Part shown: piece by piece, positions 34,403-43,130 of the stretch
Layout: each line of letters starts with the position of its first letter
Numbering within the stretch: the stretch's first letter is position 1
Assembly: GCF_001618685.1 (NCBI RefSeq)
Contig: NZ_CP014342.1
Coordinates: 558,001-622,000 of the forward strand
Reading direction: 5' to 3'
Length of the DNA: 64,000 nt
DNA from: Geobacillus subterraneus
GTDB taxonomy: Bacteria > Bacillota > Bacilli > Bacillales > Anoxybacillaceae
Translations under genes and position numbers: made by a program
The notes under the pieces: generated by a model
Told to the model about the DNA's origin: nothing
The model's database searches: none
The model's input: only the letters and a program-made list of their open reading frames with translations

Positions 34403-34479
34403 TTGACGCTTGTACAATGTGGGAGTACAATGAATGTGACAAATGCAAGATGGAAATGGAAGGCGTTTCTATTTCCATC
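34403..34479 (+). promoter_or_regulatory. sdhCAB promoter and leader hairpin
   Basis: TTGACG (34403-34408), 17 bp and TACAAT (34426-34431) form the promoter. About 11 bases into the expected transcript, GATGGAAATGGAA (34449-34461) pairs with TTTCTATTTCCATC (34466-34479) in a stem of 13 pairs and a five-base loop. No T-run follows, so it is not a terminator; it could protect the 5' end or bind a regulator. Confidence 0.65.
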
Positions 34480-34528
34480 CTGTAACGAGGGGAATTTATT
34501 TTTACTTACGTTAAAGGGGGTTTACATA

Positions 34529-35137
34529 ATGGCAGGGAATCGCGAGTTTTATTATCGCCGGCTCCATTCGCTGCTCGGGGTTATCCCCGTTGGGGTGTTT
34601 TTAGTGCAGCACTTGGTCGTCAACCATTTTGCGACGCGCGGGCCGGAAGCGTTTAACCGGGCGGCTGCGTTTATGGCAAACTTGCCGTTCCGTATTTTCT
34701 TGGAAATTTTCATTATTTTCCTTCCATTGCTGTTCCACGCGGTATACGGCATTTACATCGCGTTTACAGCCAAATTCAACACGCGCCAGTACGGCTATTT
34801 CCGCAACTGGATGTTCATGCTTCAGCGGATTACGGGCATTATCACATTGATTTTTGTCGTCTGGCACGTGTATGAAACAAGGGTGCAAGCCGCGTTTGGC
34901 GCTGAAGTGAATTATGATATGATGGCCAATATTGTCGATAATCCGTTTATGCTTTGGTTTTATATTATCGGCATTTTGTCGACCGTCTTTCACTTCGCCA
35001 ACGGTTTATGGTCGTTCTTCGTCAGCTGGGGTTTAACGGTATCCCCTCGTTCACAGCAAGTGTTCACGTACATTACGATGATCATCTTTGTCGCGCTTTC
35101 GATTGTCGGCATTCGCGCCATTTTGGCTTTTGCGTAA
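34529..35137 (+). CDS. sdhC: Succinate dehydrogenase cytochrome b558 subunit
   Basis: Membrane anchor and haem-b subunit of complex II, 202 residues with five membrane helices, of the Bacillus type that has a single large anchor rather than SdhC plus SdhD. It begins MAGNREFYYRRLHSLLGVIPVG. Candidate haem ligands are the histidines in RLHSLLG, VQHLVVNHFA, PLLFHAVYG, VWHVYETR and TVFHFANG. ATG 34529 follows AAAGGGGG at 10 bases. It is first in sdhCAB, with an unusually long 151-bp gap before sdhA. Quinone reduction (menaquinone) is inferred from the Bacillus enzyme. Confidence 0.95.
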   Translation: MAGNREFYYRRLHSLLGVIPVGVFLVQHLVVNHFATRGPEAFNRAAAFMANLPFRIFLEIFIIFLPLLFHAVYGIYIAFTAKFNTRQYGYFRNWMFMLQRITGIITLIFVVWHVYETRVQAAFGAEVNYDMMANIVDNPFMLWFYIIGILSTVFHFANGLWSFFVSWGLTVSPRSQQVFTYITMIIFVALSIVGIRAILAFA

Positions 35138-35288
35138 AAAATTGATTTCAGCTGTTGGATGACATGAACCGCTGCGTTGGCTCTTGATGGATCACGCTGC
35201 AGCCGTTTGTCGAACGAACGCTTGATCGACAGAGGCAAACCGTGGGACATTGAAGCAAAAGCAGCAATTTTCTAGGGAGTGAGTAGCC

Positions 35289-37046
35289 ATGAAAAAAGGA
35301 AAAATCATCGTTGTTGGCGGCGGATTGGCCGGCTTGATGGCCACGATTAAAATCGCCGAAGCAGGAGTGCCTGTCGAGTTGTTTTCACTCGTTCCGGTAA
35401 AGCGTTCTCACTCCGTCTGTGCCCAAGGCGGCATTAACGGAGCGGTCAATACGAAAGGGGAAGGCGACTCGCCGTGGGAACATTTTGACGACACCGTCTA
35501 CGGCGGCGACTTTTTGGCGAACCAGCCCCCGGTCAAAGCGATGTGCGAGGCAGCGCCGGGGATCATTTACATGCTTGACCGGATGGGCGTCATGTTCAAC
35601 CGCACGCCGGAAGGATTGCTCGACTTCCGCCGTTTCGGGGGAACGCAGCACCACCGCACGGCTTACGCCGGGGCAACGACCGGCCAGCAAATTTTGTATG
35701 CGCTTGACGAGCAAGTGCGCCGCCATGAAGTGGCTGGGCTTGTGACGAAATATGAGCATTGGGAGTTTTTGGGAGTCGTTTTAGATGACGAACAAATTTG
35801 CCGCGGCATCGTCGCGCAAGACTTACGATCCATGGAGATTAAAGCGTTTCCTGCCGATGCCGTCATTTTGGCGACCGGCGGACCGGGGATCATTTTCGGA
35901 AAATCGACGAACTCGGTCATCAATACCGGTTCGGCGGCGTCGATCGCCTATCAGCAAGGCGTCTATTATGCAAACGGCGAATTTATCCAAATCCATCCGA
36001 CCGCGATTCCGGGCGATGACAAGCTTCGGTTGATGAGCGAATCGGCGCGCGGGGAAGGCGGCCGCGTCTGGACGTACAAAGACGGAAAACCGTGGTACTT
36101 CCTTGAAGAAAAATACCCGGCTTACGGAAACTTAGTGCCGCGCGACATCGCTGCCCGGGAAATTTTCCATGTGTGCGTCGACTTGAAGCTCGGCATTAAC
36201 GGGGAAAACATGGTGTATTTGGATCTTTCCCATAAAGATCCGAAAGAGCTGGATATTAAGCTCGGCGGCATTATTGAAATTTACGAGAAATTCATGGGCG
36301 AAGACCCGCGCAAAGTGCCGATGAAAGTGTTTCCTGCTGTTCACTATTCAATGGGCGGCTTATGGGTCGACTATGACCAAATGACAAACATTAAAGGGCT
36401 GTTTGCCGCCGGTGAGTGCGACTACTCTATTCATGGCGCCAACCGTCTCGGCGCGAACTCGCTCTTATCGGCCATTTATGGCGGGATGGTCGCCGGCCCG
36501 AACGCGGTCCGCTACATCCGCGGTCTTGAAAAATCGGCCGATGCGCTGCCGTCGGCGCTGTTTGATGGCTATGTCAAACAAGAACAAGAAAAGTGGGAAA
36601 ACATTCTGTCGATGGACGGTACGGAAAACGCCTATGTGCTGCATAAAGAGCTCGGCGAATGGATGACAGCGAACGTGACGATCGTCCGCTACAACGACCG
36701 GCTGCTGAAAACGGACGAAAAAATTCAAGAGCTGATGGAGCGGTACAAAAACATCAGCGTCACCGACACGGCGAAGTGGAGCAACCAAGGGGCGACGTTT
36801 ATCCGTCAGCTGTACAACATGCTGCAGCTTGCCCGCGTCATCACGCTCGGCGCGTATCATCGCAACGAAAGCCGCGGAGCGCACTACAAACCGGAGTTTC
36901 CGGAGCGCAATGACGAAGAGTGGCTGAAAACGACGATGGCCCGCTACACGCCAGACGGTCCGGCATTCCATTACGAAGAGATCGATGTTTCGTTGATCAA
37001 GCCGCGCAAACGCGACTACAGCAAAAAGAAAGAGGAAGTGAAGTAA
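35289..37046 (+). CDS. sdhA: Succinate dehydrogenase flavoprotein subunit
   Basis: Oxidises succinate to fumarate on the cytoplasmic face. The 585-residue protein has the FAD dinucleotide motif VVGGGLAGLMATIKIAEAG (8-26), the covalent-FAD His in RSHSVCAQGGINGAVN near 40-55, HHRTAYAGATTGQ near 120, HPTAIPGDDKLRLMSESARGEGG near 237-259 (substrate site), and HGANRLGANSLLSAIYGG near 380-397. The start ATG follows TAGGGAGTGAG. The 151-bp gap after sdhC holds a GTCGA/TCGAC hairpin and an AAAATTG/CAATTTT inverted repeat, which may process or stabilise the message. It is separated from sdhB by one base. Confidence 0.97.
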   Translation: MKKGKIIVVGGGLAGLMATIKIAEAGVPVELFSLVPVKRSHSVCAQGGINGAVNTKGEGDSPWEHFDDTVYGGDFLANQPPVKAMCEAAPGIIYMLDRMGVMFNRTPEGLLDFRRFGGTQHHRTAYAGATTGQQILYALDEQVRRHEVAGLVTKYEHWEFLGVVLDDEQICRGIVAQDLRSMEIKAFPADAVILATGGPGIIFGKSTNSVINTGSAASIAYQQGVYYANGEFIQIHPTAIPGDDKLRLMSESARGEGGRVWTYKDGKPWYFLEEKYPAYGNLVPRDIAAREIFHVCVDLKLGINGENMVYLDLSHKDPKELDIKLGGIIEIYEKFMGEDPRKVPMKVFPAVHYSMGGLWVDYDQMTNIKGLFAAGECDYSIHGANRLGANSLLSAIYGGMVAGPNAVRYIRGLEKSADALPSALFDGYVKQEQEKWENILSMDGTENAYVLHKELGEWMTANVTIVRYNDRLLKTDEKIQELMERYKNISVTDTAKWSNQGATFIRQLYNMLQLARVITLGAYHRNESRGAHYKPEFPERNDEEWLKTTMARYTPDGPAFHYEEIDVSLIKPRKRDYSKKKEEVK

Positions 37047-37047
37047 G

Positions 37048-37809
37048 ATGAGCGAGAACAAAACGGTTCGATTCATCATTACGCGCCAAGATCGTCCGGA
37101 CTCTGCGCCATATGAAGAAGAGTTTGTCATCCCGTACCGCCCGAACATGAACGTCATTTCGGCGCTCATGGAAATCCGCCGCAACCCGGTCAACGCCAAA
37201 GGCGAAAAAACGACACCGGTCGTTTGGGAAATGAACTGTTTGGAAGAAGTGTGCGGAGCATGTTCGATGGTGATTAACGGCAAGCCGCGCCAAGCGTGTG
37301 CGGCCTTGATCGACCAGCTCGAGCAGCCGATCCGCCTCGAGCCGATGCGCACGTTCCCGGTCATCCGCGACTTGGTCATCGACCGGAGCCGGATGTTTGA
37401 TGCGCTAAAACGCGTCAAAGCATGGATTCCAATCGACGGAACGTACGACTTGGGTCCGGGTCCGCGCATGCCGGAGCGGAAGCGGCAATGGGCGTACGAG
37501 CTGTCCAAATGCATGACGTGCGGGGTCTGTCTTGAAGCGTGCCCGAACGTCAACAGCAAGTCGAACTTTATCGGCCCGGCGCCGCTGTCGCAAGTGCGGC
37601 TGTTTAACGCCCATCCGACCGGAGCGATGCATAAAGCTGAGCGGCTGCGGGCGATTATGGGCGACGGCGGTTTGGCCAACTGCGGCAACTCGCAAAACTG
37701 TGTGCAGTCGTGCCCGAAAGGCATTCCGCTGACGACGTCAATCGCCGCGTTAAACCGCGACACGACGATCCAAATGTTCCGCGATTTCTTTGGCAGCGAC
37801 GAAGCGTAA
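37048..37809 (+). CDS. sdhB: Succinate dehydrogenase iron-sulfur subunit
   Basis: Passes electrons from FAD to the membrane quinone site. The product has 253 residues. The 2Fe-2S ligands lie in NCLEEVCGACSMVINGKPRQ plus the following A-C, the 4Fe-4S ligands in CMTCGVCLEACP near 152-163, and the 3Fe-4S region in NCGNSQNCVQSCPKGIPLTT near 211-230. The N-terminal domain is the ferredoxin fold and the C-terminal part is helical. The ATG lies one base after the sdhA stop, with GAGGAAGTGAAG as ribosome site inside sdhA. A terminator closes the operon. Confidence 0.97.
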   Translation: MSENKTVRFIITRQDRPDSAPYEEEFVIPYRPNMNVISALMEIRRNPVNAKGEKTTPVVWEMNCLEEVCGACSMVINGKPRQACAALIDQLEQPIRLEPMRTFPVIRDLVIDRSRMFDALKRVKAWIPIDGTYDLGPGPRMPERKRQWAYELSKCMTCGVCLEACPNVNSKSNFIGPAPLSQVRLFNAHPTGAMHKAERLRAIMGDGGLANCGNSQNCVQSCPKGIPLTTSIAALNRDTTIQMFRDFFGSDEA

Positions 37810-37823
37810 CAGTTGAACCTCTC

Positions 37824-37856
37824 ATCCCCTCCGTGGCCAGCCATGGAGGGGATTTT
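37824..37856 (+). terminator. Intrinsic terminator after sdhB
   Basis: ATCCCCTCC pairs with GGAGGGGAT, with an inner GG/CC pair, and is followed by TTTTGCGC. The T-run is short, so some read-through toward gerE is possible. Confidence 0.8.
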
Positions 37857-37940
37857 GCGCTTGCCCAGCCCCCTTGTCTTTGATCAGGTGGGGAGGCGAA
37901 AAAAAGACCTATTTTTCTATTAGATAAGCAAAATTTCGTC

Positions 37941-37968
37941 ACCGCCGCCCTTGCTCTCACATACGATA
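37941..37968 (+). promoter_or_regulatory. Sigma-K promoter of gerE
   Basis: AC (37941-37942), 17 bp and CATACGATA (37960-37968) match the sigma-K pattern AC-N17-CATAnnnTA exactly, placing transcription near 37975 in the late mother cell. Confidence 0.82.
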
Positions 37969-38015
37969 TGGTGAGGAAATACCCATCCGGCAGTTCGGGC
38001 CCATTGAGAGCAAGG
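37949..38015 (+). repeat. Inverted repeat spanning the gerE promoter and ribosome site
   Basis: CCTTGCTCTCA (37949-37959) and TGAGAGCAAGG (38005-38015) are perfect 11-bp complements. The right arm overlaps the first four bases of the gerE SD AAGGAGGG (38012-38019). The left arm lies upstream of the expected sigma-K start site. Confidence 0.8.
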
Positions 38016-38028
38016 AGGGTTACAACCG

Positions 38029-38253
38029 TTGAAGGATCAATCGTTTCAATCGAAGCCGCTGTTGACAAAGAGAGAAAAAGAAGTCTTCGAATTGCTCGTG
38101 CAAGACAAGACGACGAAGGAGATCGCCAAAGAGCTGTTTATCAGCGAGAAAACTGTTCGCAACCATATTTCGAATGCGATGCAAAAGCTTGGGGTCAAGG
38201 GGCGCTCGCAAGCGGTCATTGAATTGCTTCGAATGGGCGAACTTGAACTATAA
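38029..38253 (+). CDS. gerE: Sporulation transcription regulator GerE
   Basis: GerE is the last mother-cell regulator in sporulation; it activates and represses coat genes together with sigma-K. The 74-residue protein is a bare LuxR/FixJ-type helix-turn-helix: LLTKREKEVFELLVQDKTTK near 11-30 and ELFISEKTVRNHISNAMQKL near 35-54, then GRSQAVIELLRMGEL, close to the Bacillus sequence in memory. Translation starts at TTG 38029, 10 bases after AAGGAGGG. A perfect sigma-K promoter precedes it. The SD forms part of an inverted repeat that only longer read-through transcripts would contain. Confidence 0.96.
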   Translation: MKDQSFQSKPLLTKREKEVFELLVQDKTTKEIAKELFISEKTVRNHISNAMQKLGVKGRSQAVIELLRMGELEL

Positions 38254-38302
38254 ACGATGCCGGCTTTCCCTTTTCGGATGGCCGGCTGTTATGTTCCTTT
38301 GC

Positions 38303-38340
38303 GGCCGGACGAGGCTTTGCCGCCTGTCTGGCCTTTTGTC
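38303..38340 (+). terminator. Terminator after gerE
   Basis: GGCCGGAC pairs with GTCTGGCC (one mismatch), with an inner AGGC/GCCT stem, followed by TTTTGTC. A GCCGGC/GCCGGC repeat lies just upstream. Confidence 0.65.
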
Positions 38341-38367
38341 TGCAGCGGCGTTCTATATTATTTTGTA

Positions 38368-38395
38368 TTGATTATGTCCCCCGGTATTGTAAAAT
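38368..38395 (+). promoter_or_regulatory. Candidate promoter of the marR-like gene and racE
   Basis: TTGATT (38368-38373), 16 bp and TAAAAT (38390-38395). Confidence 0.45.
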
Positions 38396-38469
38396 GAAAA
38401 ATAGAATGGCCGTTGGCTGAGGCACGTTGTTTTGGGGCCAGGCCGCGAAAATGATCAAGGGGAGATTGT

Positions 38470-38913
38470 ATGTCGTCTGCGATGAACGAAAAAACGGTTG
38501 CCGAGTTGGAAAAATTGCTTCGCTATATCGCCGCCAACTTAAAACAGCGCGGCCGCGAAATTTTAACGAACTACCCCATCACGCCTCCGCAGTTTGTCGC
38601 GTTGCAATGGCTGCTTGAAGAAGGGGACTTGACGGTTGGCGAGTTATCGAGCAAAATGTATTTGGCGTGCAGCACGACGACCGACTTGGTCGATCGCATG
38701 GAGCGAAACGGTCTCGTCGCCCGAGTGCGTGATGAACATGATCGGCGCGTCGTCCGCATTCACCTGCTCGAAAAAGGCGAGCGCATCATTGAGGAAGTGA
38801 TTGAAAAACGCCAGCGCGATTTGGCCCAAGTGCTGGAAAACTTTTCGGATGAAGAAATTGTCGTTTTTGAGCGCTGTTTGCGCAAACTGCATCAAGAAAT
38901 GATGAAAGAATGA
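38470..38913 (+). CDS. MarR-family transcriptional regulator (YsmB-like)
   Basis: A 147-residue winged-helix protein, counterpart of B. subtilis YsmB. The DNA-binding region runs GDLTVGELSSKMYLACSTTT near 58-77, DLVDRMERNGLVARVRDEHD near 78-97, and RRVVRIHLLEKGERI near 98-112. The N-terminal segment NYPITPPQFVALQWLLEEG is typical. The start has AAGGGGAGATTGT ahead. It lies nine bases before racE and is probably co-transcribed with it. Whether it controls racE, or anything nearby, is unknown; no palindrome stands out at the promoter. Confidence 0.88.
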   Translation: MSSAMNEKTVAELEKLLRYIAANLKQRGREILTNYPITPPQFVALQWLLEEGDLTVGELSSKMYLACSTTTDLVDRMERNGLVARVRDEHDRRVVRIHLLEKGERIIEEVIEKRQRDLAQVLENFSDEEIVVFERCLRKLHQEMMKE

Positions 38914-38922
38914 GGCGATCAC

Positions 38923-39717
38923 TTGGAAAGAGCAATTGGTGTCATTGATTCAGGAGTCGGCGGCTTAACCGTCGCCAAAGAAATTATGCGGCAGCTGCCA
39001 AAGGAACAGATCATTTACCTTGGCGACACCGCCCGCTGTCCGTACGGGCCGCGCCCGGTTGAAGAAATTCGCCGATTTACATGGCAGATGATTCACTACT
39101 TGCGGCAATATCCGTTGAAAATGCTTGTCATTGCCTGCAACACGGCAACCGCGGTCGCGCTCGATGAAGTGCGGGAGCGGCTTGACATTCCGGTGCTTGG
39201 CGTCGTTCATCCCGGCGCCCGCGCCGCCTTGAAGGCGACGAAAAGCGGGCATATCGGTGTGATTGGCACCGTCGGGACGGTCAGAAGCAAAGCGTATGAA
39301 AAAGCGCTCCAATCGATCAACCCGCACGTTCGTGTCGAAAGCTTGGCCTGTCCGAAGTTCGTCCCGCTTGTCGAAAGCGGCGATTTTGAAGGGGAGAAGG
39401 CGGTGGCGATTGTCGCCGAATCGCTTGCTCCGCTGCGTCCGCGGCCGATTGATGTGCTCATTTTAGGGTGCACGCATTACCCGTTGCTGGCCCCGCTCAT
39501 TCGGGCGTATATGGGCAAAAAGGTGAAACTCATCTGCTCCGGCGATGAAACGGCCCGCGAAGTGAGCACGATTTTGCATCATAGCCACCTCCTTTACACC
39601 GGCAGGCGCGAACCGGAGCATTTGTTTTTCACGACCGGATCAAAAGAACTGTTTGAAAAGATTTCAAGAAAATGGTTTGGCAAATCGATCGGCAAAGTCG
39701 AGGCGATTCGTCTGTGA
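38923..39717 (+). CDS. racE: Glutamate racemase
   Basis: Makes D-glutamate for peptidoglycan (and for poly-gamma-glutamate in some Bacillus). The product has 264 residues, the usual length. The two catalytic cysteines are Cys72 in [11 protein letters not shown] and Cys183 in LGCTHYPLL. Asp9 in [14 protein letters not shown] and the [11 protein letters not shown] loop near 32-42 complete the substrate pocket. It starts at TTG, with TGAGGCGATCAC ahead, nine bases after the MarR-like gene. It ends with a strong terminator. Confidence 0.96.
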   Translation: MERAIGVIDSGVGGLTVAKEIMRQLPKEQIIYLGDTARCPYGPRPVEEIRRFTWQMIHYLRQYPLKMLVIACNTATAVALDEVRERLDIPVLGVVHPGARAALKATKSGHIGVIGTVGTVRSKAYEKALQSINPHVRVESLACPKFVPLVESGDFEGEKAVAIVAESLAPLRPRPIDVLILGCTHYPLLAPLIRAYMGKKVKLICSGDETAREVSTILHHSHLLYTGRREPEHLFFTTGSKELFEKISRKWFGKSIGKVEAIRL

Positions 39718-39720
39718 CCG

Positions 39721-39760
39721 AAAAAATCCTTTAGCGCGTGGACGCTAAAGGATTTTTTTA
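39721..39760 (+). terminator. Intrinsic terminator after racE
   Basis: AAAATCCTTTAGCG pairs perfectly with CGCTAAAGGATTTT and runs into TTTTTTT. Confidence 0.94.
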
Positions 39761-39822
39761 TTCTATTTTGGCAACCGGCTCGTATACATAGTAGTACAAA
39801 CTACGAGTAGGAGGGAACGTCA

Positions 39823-40899
39823 ATGGGCAAACGGACGGTTCATAGATGGACAGCGCCGGTGCTCGCTTCGCTTTTGCTGCTTGGCGGCTGCGGTTTGTTT
39901 GGGAATGATGAGGCAGTGAAGGAGATCGATCCGCCGCAAGAAACGAGCTATGTCAAAGACGGTCAGGCGCTCCAAGAGGCAACGGGGGACAAAAAGGGAG
40001 AGAAAGAGGAAGCGAAGGCTACCGAGACGGTGAAGAGGGAATTATACTTAATTGACAAAAATGGCTTCGTCGTGCCGCAAACAGTAGAGTTGCCGAAAAC
40101 GCAGGCGGTTGCGAAACAAGTGCTCGAATATTTAGTCGAGGATGGCCCGGTATCCGAAGTGTTGCCAAATGGCTTCCGCGCCGTCATTCCGGCAGGCACG
40201 ACTGTGCTTGGCACAAAACTGGAAAAAGACGGGACGTTGATCGCCGACTTTTCGCCGGAATTTAAGCAATACAAACCGGAGGATGAAAAGCGGATTTTGC
40301 AAGCCATTACGTGGACATTGACCCAATTTGACAACATTAAGCGCGTCAAAATCCGGATTAACGGCTATGACCAAGAGGTGATGCCGGTCAATAAAACACC
40401 GATCCAAGGCGGAGTCAGCCGGGCGGATGGCATCAATATCGAGGCGAGCGGCGTGCCGGACATTACGAATACGCACCCGGTCACGGTTTATTTTGTCGCC
40501 CAGCAGGGAGACAACACATATTATGTGCCGGTGACAAGACGGGTACCCAATAAAGAAAAGGACGATATCGCTGCGGCGATCAATGAGCTCATCCAAGGGC
40601 CGGACCACGGCAGCGGGCTTGTTGGCGTCTTTCAGCCGGATGCCAAGCTTGTCGATGCCCCGAAATATGAGGACGGCAAAGTGACGCTCAACTTTAACGA
40701 GGGCATTTATGGCAGCAACAAGAAACATGTGATTTCCGATGTCGTATTAAATTCGCTTGTGCTGTCGCTCACCGAGCAAAATGGGGTTGAAAGCGTGGCG
40801 ATCACCGTCAACGGCAAAGCCGATCTCGTCACCGAAGATGGCAAGCCGCTCACAAAACCGGTCACCCGGCCGCAAAACGTCAATACAGGGACATTTTAA
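39823..40899 (+). CDS. gerM: Sporulation/germination lipoprotein GerM
   Basis: A 358-residue lipoprotein needed in B. subtilis for normal sporulation and germination; in the mother cell it acts at the engulfing membrane with the SpoIIIA-SpoIIQ channel. The lipobox LGGC has Cys23, followed by a charged linker (about 30-68). Two GerMN domains are visible: one with VEDGPVSEVLPNGFRAVIPAG near 105-125 and EDEKRILQAITWTLTQF near 148, and a second with ELIQGPDHGSGLVGVF near 255-270 and VVLNSLVLSLTEQNGV near 307. A TATACATA element (39783-39790) vaguely resembles a sigma-E -10, but I see no good -35. Confidence 0.93.
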   Translation: MGKRTVHRWTAPVLASLLLLGGCGLFGNDEAVKEIDPPQETSYVKDGQALQEATGDKKGEKEEAKATETVKRELYLIDKNGFVVPQTVELPKTQAVAKQVLEYLVEDGPVSEVLPNGFRAVIPAGTTVLGTKLEKDGTLIADFSPEFKQYKPEDEKRILQAITWTLTQFDNIKRVKIRINGYDQEVMPVNKTPIQGGVSRADGINIEASGVPDITNTHPVTVYFVAQQGDNTYYVPVTRRVPNKEKDDIAAAINELIQGPDHGSGLVGVFQPDAKLVDAPKYEDGKVTLNFNEGIYGSNKKHVISDVVLNSLVLSLTEQNGVESVAITVNGKADLVTEDGKPLTKPVTRPQNVNTGTF

Positions 40900-40934
40900 C
40901 AAGCTGGAAACAAAGGGGGCCATTATGGTATAAC

Positions 40935-40971
40935 AAAGAGGTGGAAACGTATTCCGCCTCTTTATTTTTTG
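40935..40971 (+). terminator. Intrinsic terminator after gerM
   Basis: AAAGAGGTGGAA pairs with TTCCGCCTCTTT (one G-U) across a five-base loop, then ATTTTTT. Confidence 0.9.
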
Positions 40972-41115
40972 GAAAACGGCGGAAAGCTGACCGCTTGGGG
41001 AGTGCGATCGAAACAGGAAAGATGTTCTTTACACCGCCTGCGGTTTGCCTGAAGGGGCAGCCTGGCGCTAGGCAGCCAAGCGGGAGTCATCCAAGGAGAA
41101 AAAAGGAGGATTGTG

Positions 41116-41889
41116 ATGAGAACGGACGGACGAAACAACCGCGAACTTCGCCCTGTACATATACAACCGCATTATATGAAGCATGCTGAAGGTTCGGTTT
41201 TGATTGAAATCGGCGACACGAAAGTGATTTGCACGGCGACGGTTGAAGAGAGAGTGCCGCCGTTTATGCGCGGCGGAGGGAAAGGCTGGATTACGGCTGA
41301 ATATGGGATGCTGCCGCGGGCGACCGAACAGCGGAATGCGAGGGAAGCGAGCAAAGGGAAAGTGTCAGGGCGGACGATGGAAATTCAGCGTCTGATCGGC
41401 CGGGCGCTCCGCTCGGTCGTTGAGCTGGAACAGCTCGGCGAGCGGACCGTCTGGATTGACTGCGACGTCATTCAAGCGGACGGCGGAACGCGGACGGCGT
41501 CGATTACCGGTGCGTATGTGGCGCTCGTGCTGGCGCTCTCTAAGCTTGTGGAGGAAGGGAAGCTTGCGTCGCTTCCGGTTCGCGATTTTCTCGCTGCCAC
41601 CTCAGTCGGCATCGATCCTGAACATGGGGTCATTCTCGATTTAAATTACAGCGAGGATGCCCGCGCGAAAGTCGACATGAACGTCGTCATGACCGGAGCC
41701 GGCCAGTTTGTCGAAATTCAAGGCACCGGGGAGGAAGCGTCCTTTTCGCGCGCCGAGCTAGAGGAATTGCTCGAGGCGGCGCAGATGGGCATTGAACAGC
41801 TCATCGCCATTCAGCGCCGCGTATTGGGCGAGCGGGCGGCCCGCATCGGAGTGAAGCACGAAGCAGAACGGGAGGAGAAGGCGGAATGA
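41116..41889 (+). CDS. rph: Ribonuclease PH
   Basis: Phosphorolytic 3'-5' exoribonuclease that trims tRNA 3' ends, forming a hexameric ring. The product has 257 residues. Motifs are [20 protein letters not shown] at the N-terminus, [20 protein letters not shown] near 55-74, the phosphate-binding [20 protein letters not shown] near 76-95 and [14 protein letters not shown] near 122-135. ATG 41116 lies behind AAAAGGAGGATTGTG. It overlaps rdgB by four bases (ATGA), so rph-rdgB-ysnB form one coupled unit, as in Bacillus. Confidence 0.96.
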   Translation: MRTDGRNNRELRPVHIQPHYMKHAEGSVLIEIGDTKVICTATVEERVPPFMRGGGKGWITAEYGMLPRATEQRNAREASKGKVSGRTMEIQRLIGRALRSVVELEQLGERTVWIDCDVIQADGGTRTASITGAYVALVLALSKLVEEGKLASLPVRDFLAATSVGIDPEHGVILDLNYSEDARAKVDMNVVMTGAGQFVEIQGTGEEASFSRAELEELLEAAQMGIEQLIAIQRRVLGERAARIGVKHEAEREEKAE

Positions 41890-42500
41890 AGGAGATCATT
41901 ATTGCTACGAAAAATGCCGGCAAGGCGCGCGAGTTTGCCGCCTTGTTTGCCAAGCGGGGCATCGAAGTGAAATCGCTCCTTGATTTTCCGGACGTTCCCG
42001 ATGTCGAAGAAACGGGGAGCACATTTGCCGAAAATGCCAAATTAAAAGCTGAGGCGGTGTGCCAACGCTTGCAGCGGCCGGTCATCGCCGATGATTCCGG
42101 GCTTGCCGTTGATGCGCTCGGCGGCCGGCCGGGCGTCCATTCAGCCCGCTACGCCGGGGAAGACAAAAACGATGCGCGCAACATCGCTAAACTGCTTCAT
42201 GAACTTGACGGAGTGCCGATGGAGAAGCGCACCGCCCGCTTTCATTGCGCGCTGGCCGTTGCCATTCCCGGGCGGCCGACCGTCATTGTCGAGGCGACGT
42301 GTGACGGTTATATCGCCGAAGCGCCGCGCGGAGAGGGCGGTTTTGGATATGACCCTGTCTTTTATCTTCCGGAGCGGGGGAAAACGATGGCCGAATTTTC
42401 GCCCGAAGAGAAAAATGCCATCAGCCATCGGGCGAAGGCGCTGGCGAAGCTGAATGAGCAATGGGACGAGATCATGGCCGAAAAGGGGCGGACGGAATGA
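41886..42500 (+). CDS. rdgB: XTP/dITP diphosphohydrolase (non-canonical purine NTPase)
   Basis: Removes dITP, XTP and dXTP from the nucleotide pool. The 204-residue Ham1/RdgB protein has [18 protein letters not shown] (4-21), the [20 protein letters not shown] motif near 67-86 with acidic metal ligands, and [15 protein letters not shown] near 149-163, with SHRAKAL near 180. It is translationally coupled at both ends: the ATG overlaps the rph stop, and its own stop overlaps the next ATG. Counterpart of B. subtilis YsnA. Confidence 0.95.
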   Translation: MKEIIIATKNAGKAREFAALFAKRGIEVKSLLDFPDVPDVEETGSTFAENAKLKAEAVCQRLQRPVIADDSGLAVDALGGRPGVHSARYAGEDKNDARNIAKLLHELDGVPMEKRTARFHCALAVAIPGRPTVIVEATCDGYIAEAPRGEGGFGYDPVFYLPERGKTMAEFSPEEKNAISHRAKALAKLNEQWDEIMAEKGRTE

Positions 42501-43006
42501 AAGCGGTCATTGTCAGTGACAGTCACGGGCTGACCGCCGAGCTCGCTCAAATTGTGTCGCGCCATCGCCATGAAGCGGATTTGTTCATTCATTGCGGTGA
42601 TTCCGAGCTGCCGGCGGAAGCGGATGAAATTGCTCCGTTTGCGGTCGTGCGCGGCAATTGCGATTGGACAGCGGCGTTTCCCGACGAGCGAACCGAGGAG
42701 GCAGGCGGCGTCCGCTTCTTTGTCACCCACGGCCACTTATACGGCGTGAAAACGTCGCTGTTACGTTTATACTATCGGGCGAAAGAAACAGGGGCCAACG
42801 TCGTTTGCTTCGGCCACTCCCACCTCGCCGGCGCCGAGCGAATCGATGAAGTGTTGTTCATCAATCCAGGCAGCATCGCCTTGCCGCGCGGGAGAAAAGA
42901 AAAAACATATGCGGTGCTGACAGTCGGCAAAGGCCAAGCGCTCGTTCAATTTTATGATGTGGCCGGGCGTGCGATCCCGGACTTGGAACAAACGTTTTCC
43001 TTCTAG
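42497..43006 (+). CDS. YfcE/MJ0936-family metallophosphoesterase (YsnB-like)
   Basis: A 169-residue calcineurin-like phosphoesterase of the small YfcE/MJ0936 family. Metal-site motifs are complete: VSDSHG (D-x-H) near 6, HCGDSE near 34, VRGNCDW near 54 (G-N-x-D-x), VTHGHLYG near 76, and CFGHSHLAG near 105. The physiological substrate is unknown; in vitro the family hydrolyses phosphodiesters. Coupling to rph and rdgB hints at RNA or nucleotide turnover, which is inference from operon position only. It is followed one base later by a terminator. Confidence 0.9.
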   Translation: MKAVIVSDSHGLTAELAQIVSRHRHEADLFIHCGDSELPAEADEIAPFAVVRGNCDWTAAFPDERTEEAGGVRFFVTHGHLYGVKTSLLRLYYRAKETGANVVCFGHSHLAGAERIDEVLFINPGSIALPRGRKEKTYAVLTVGKGQALVQFYDVAGRAIPDLEQTFSF

Positions 43007-43030
43007 GCGGACAAGTGTCCGCTTTTTTAT
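43007..43030 (+). terminator. Intrinsic terminator after the ysnB-like gene
   Basis: GCGGAC pairs with GTCCGC across AAGT, then TTTTTTATTTTT. Confidence 0.88.
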
Positions 43031-43130
43031 TTTTCGGCGCCTCTCCCCCCTCTTTCTAACTAATCTTATTTGCCTCCTGTTGTGGAGAGAAAAATTTTTT
43101 TAAAATCAGCAAATCCTTGATTCTATCACA

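Noticed and set aside
39762-39790. Sigma-E promoter for gerM
   Set aside because: The -10-like TATACATA matches only five of eight positions and no matching -35 is present at the right distance, although sigma-E control would be expected from B. subtilis.
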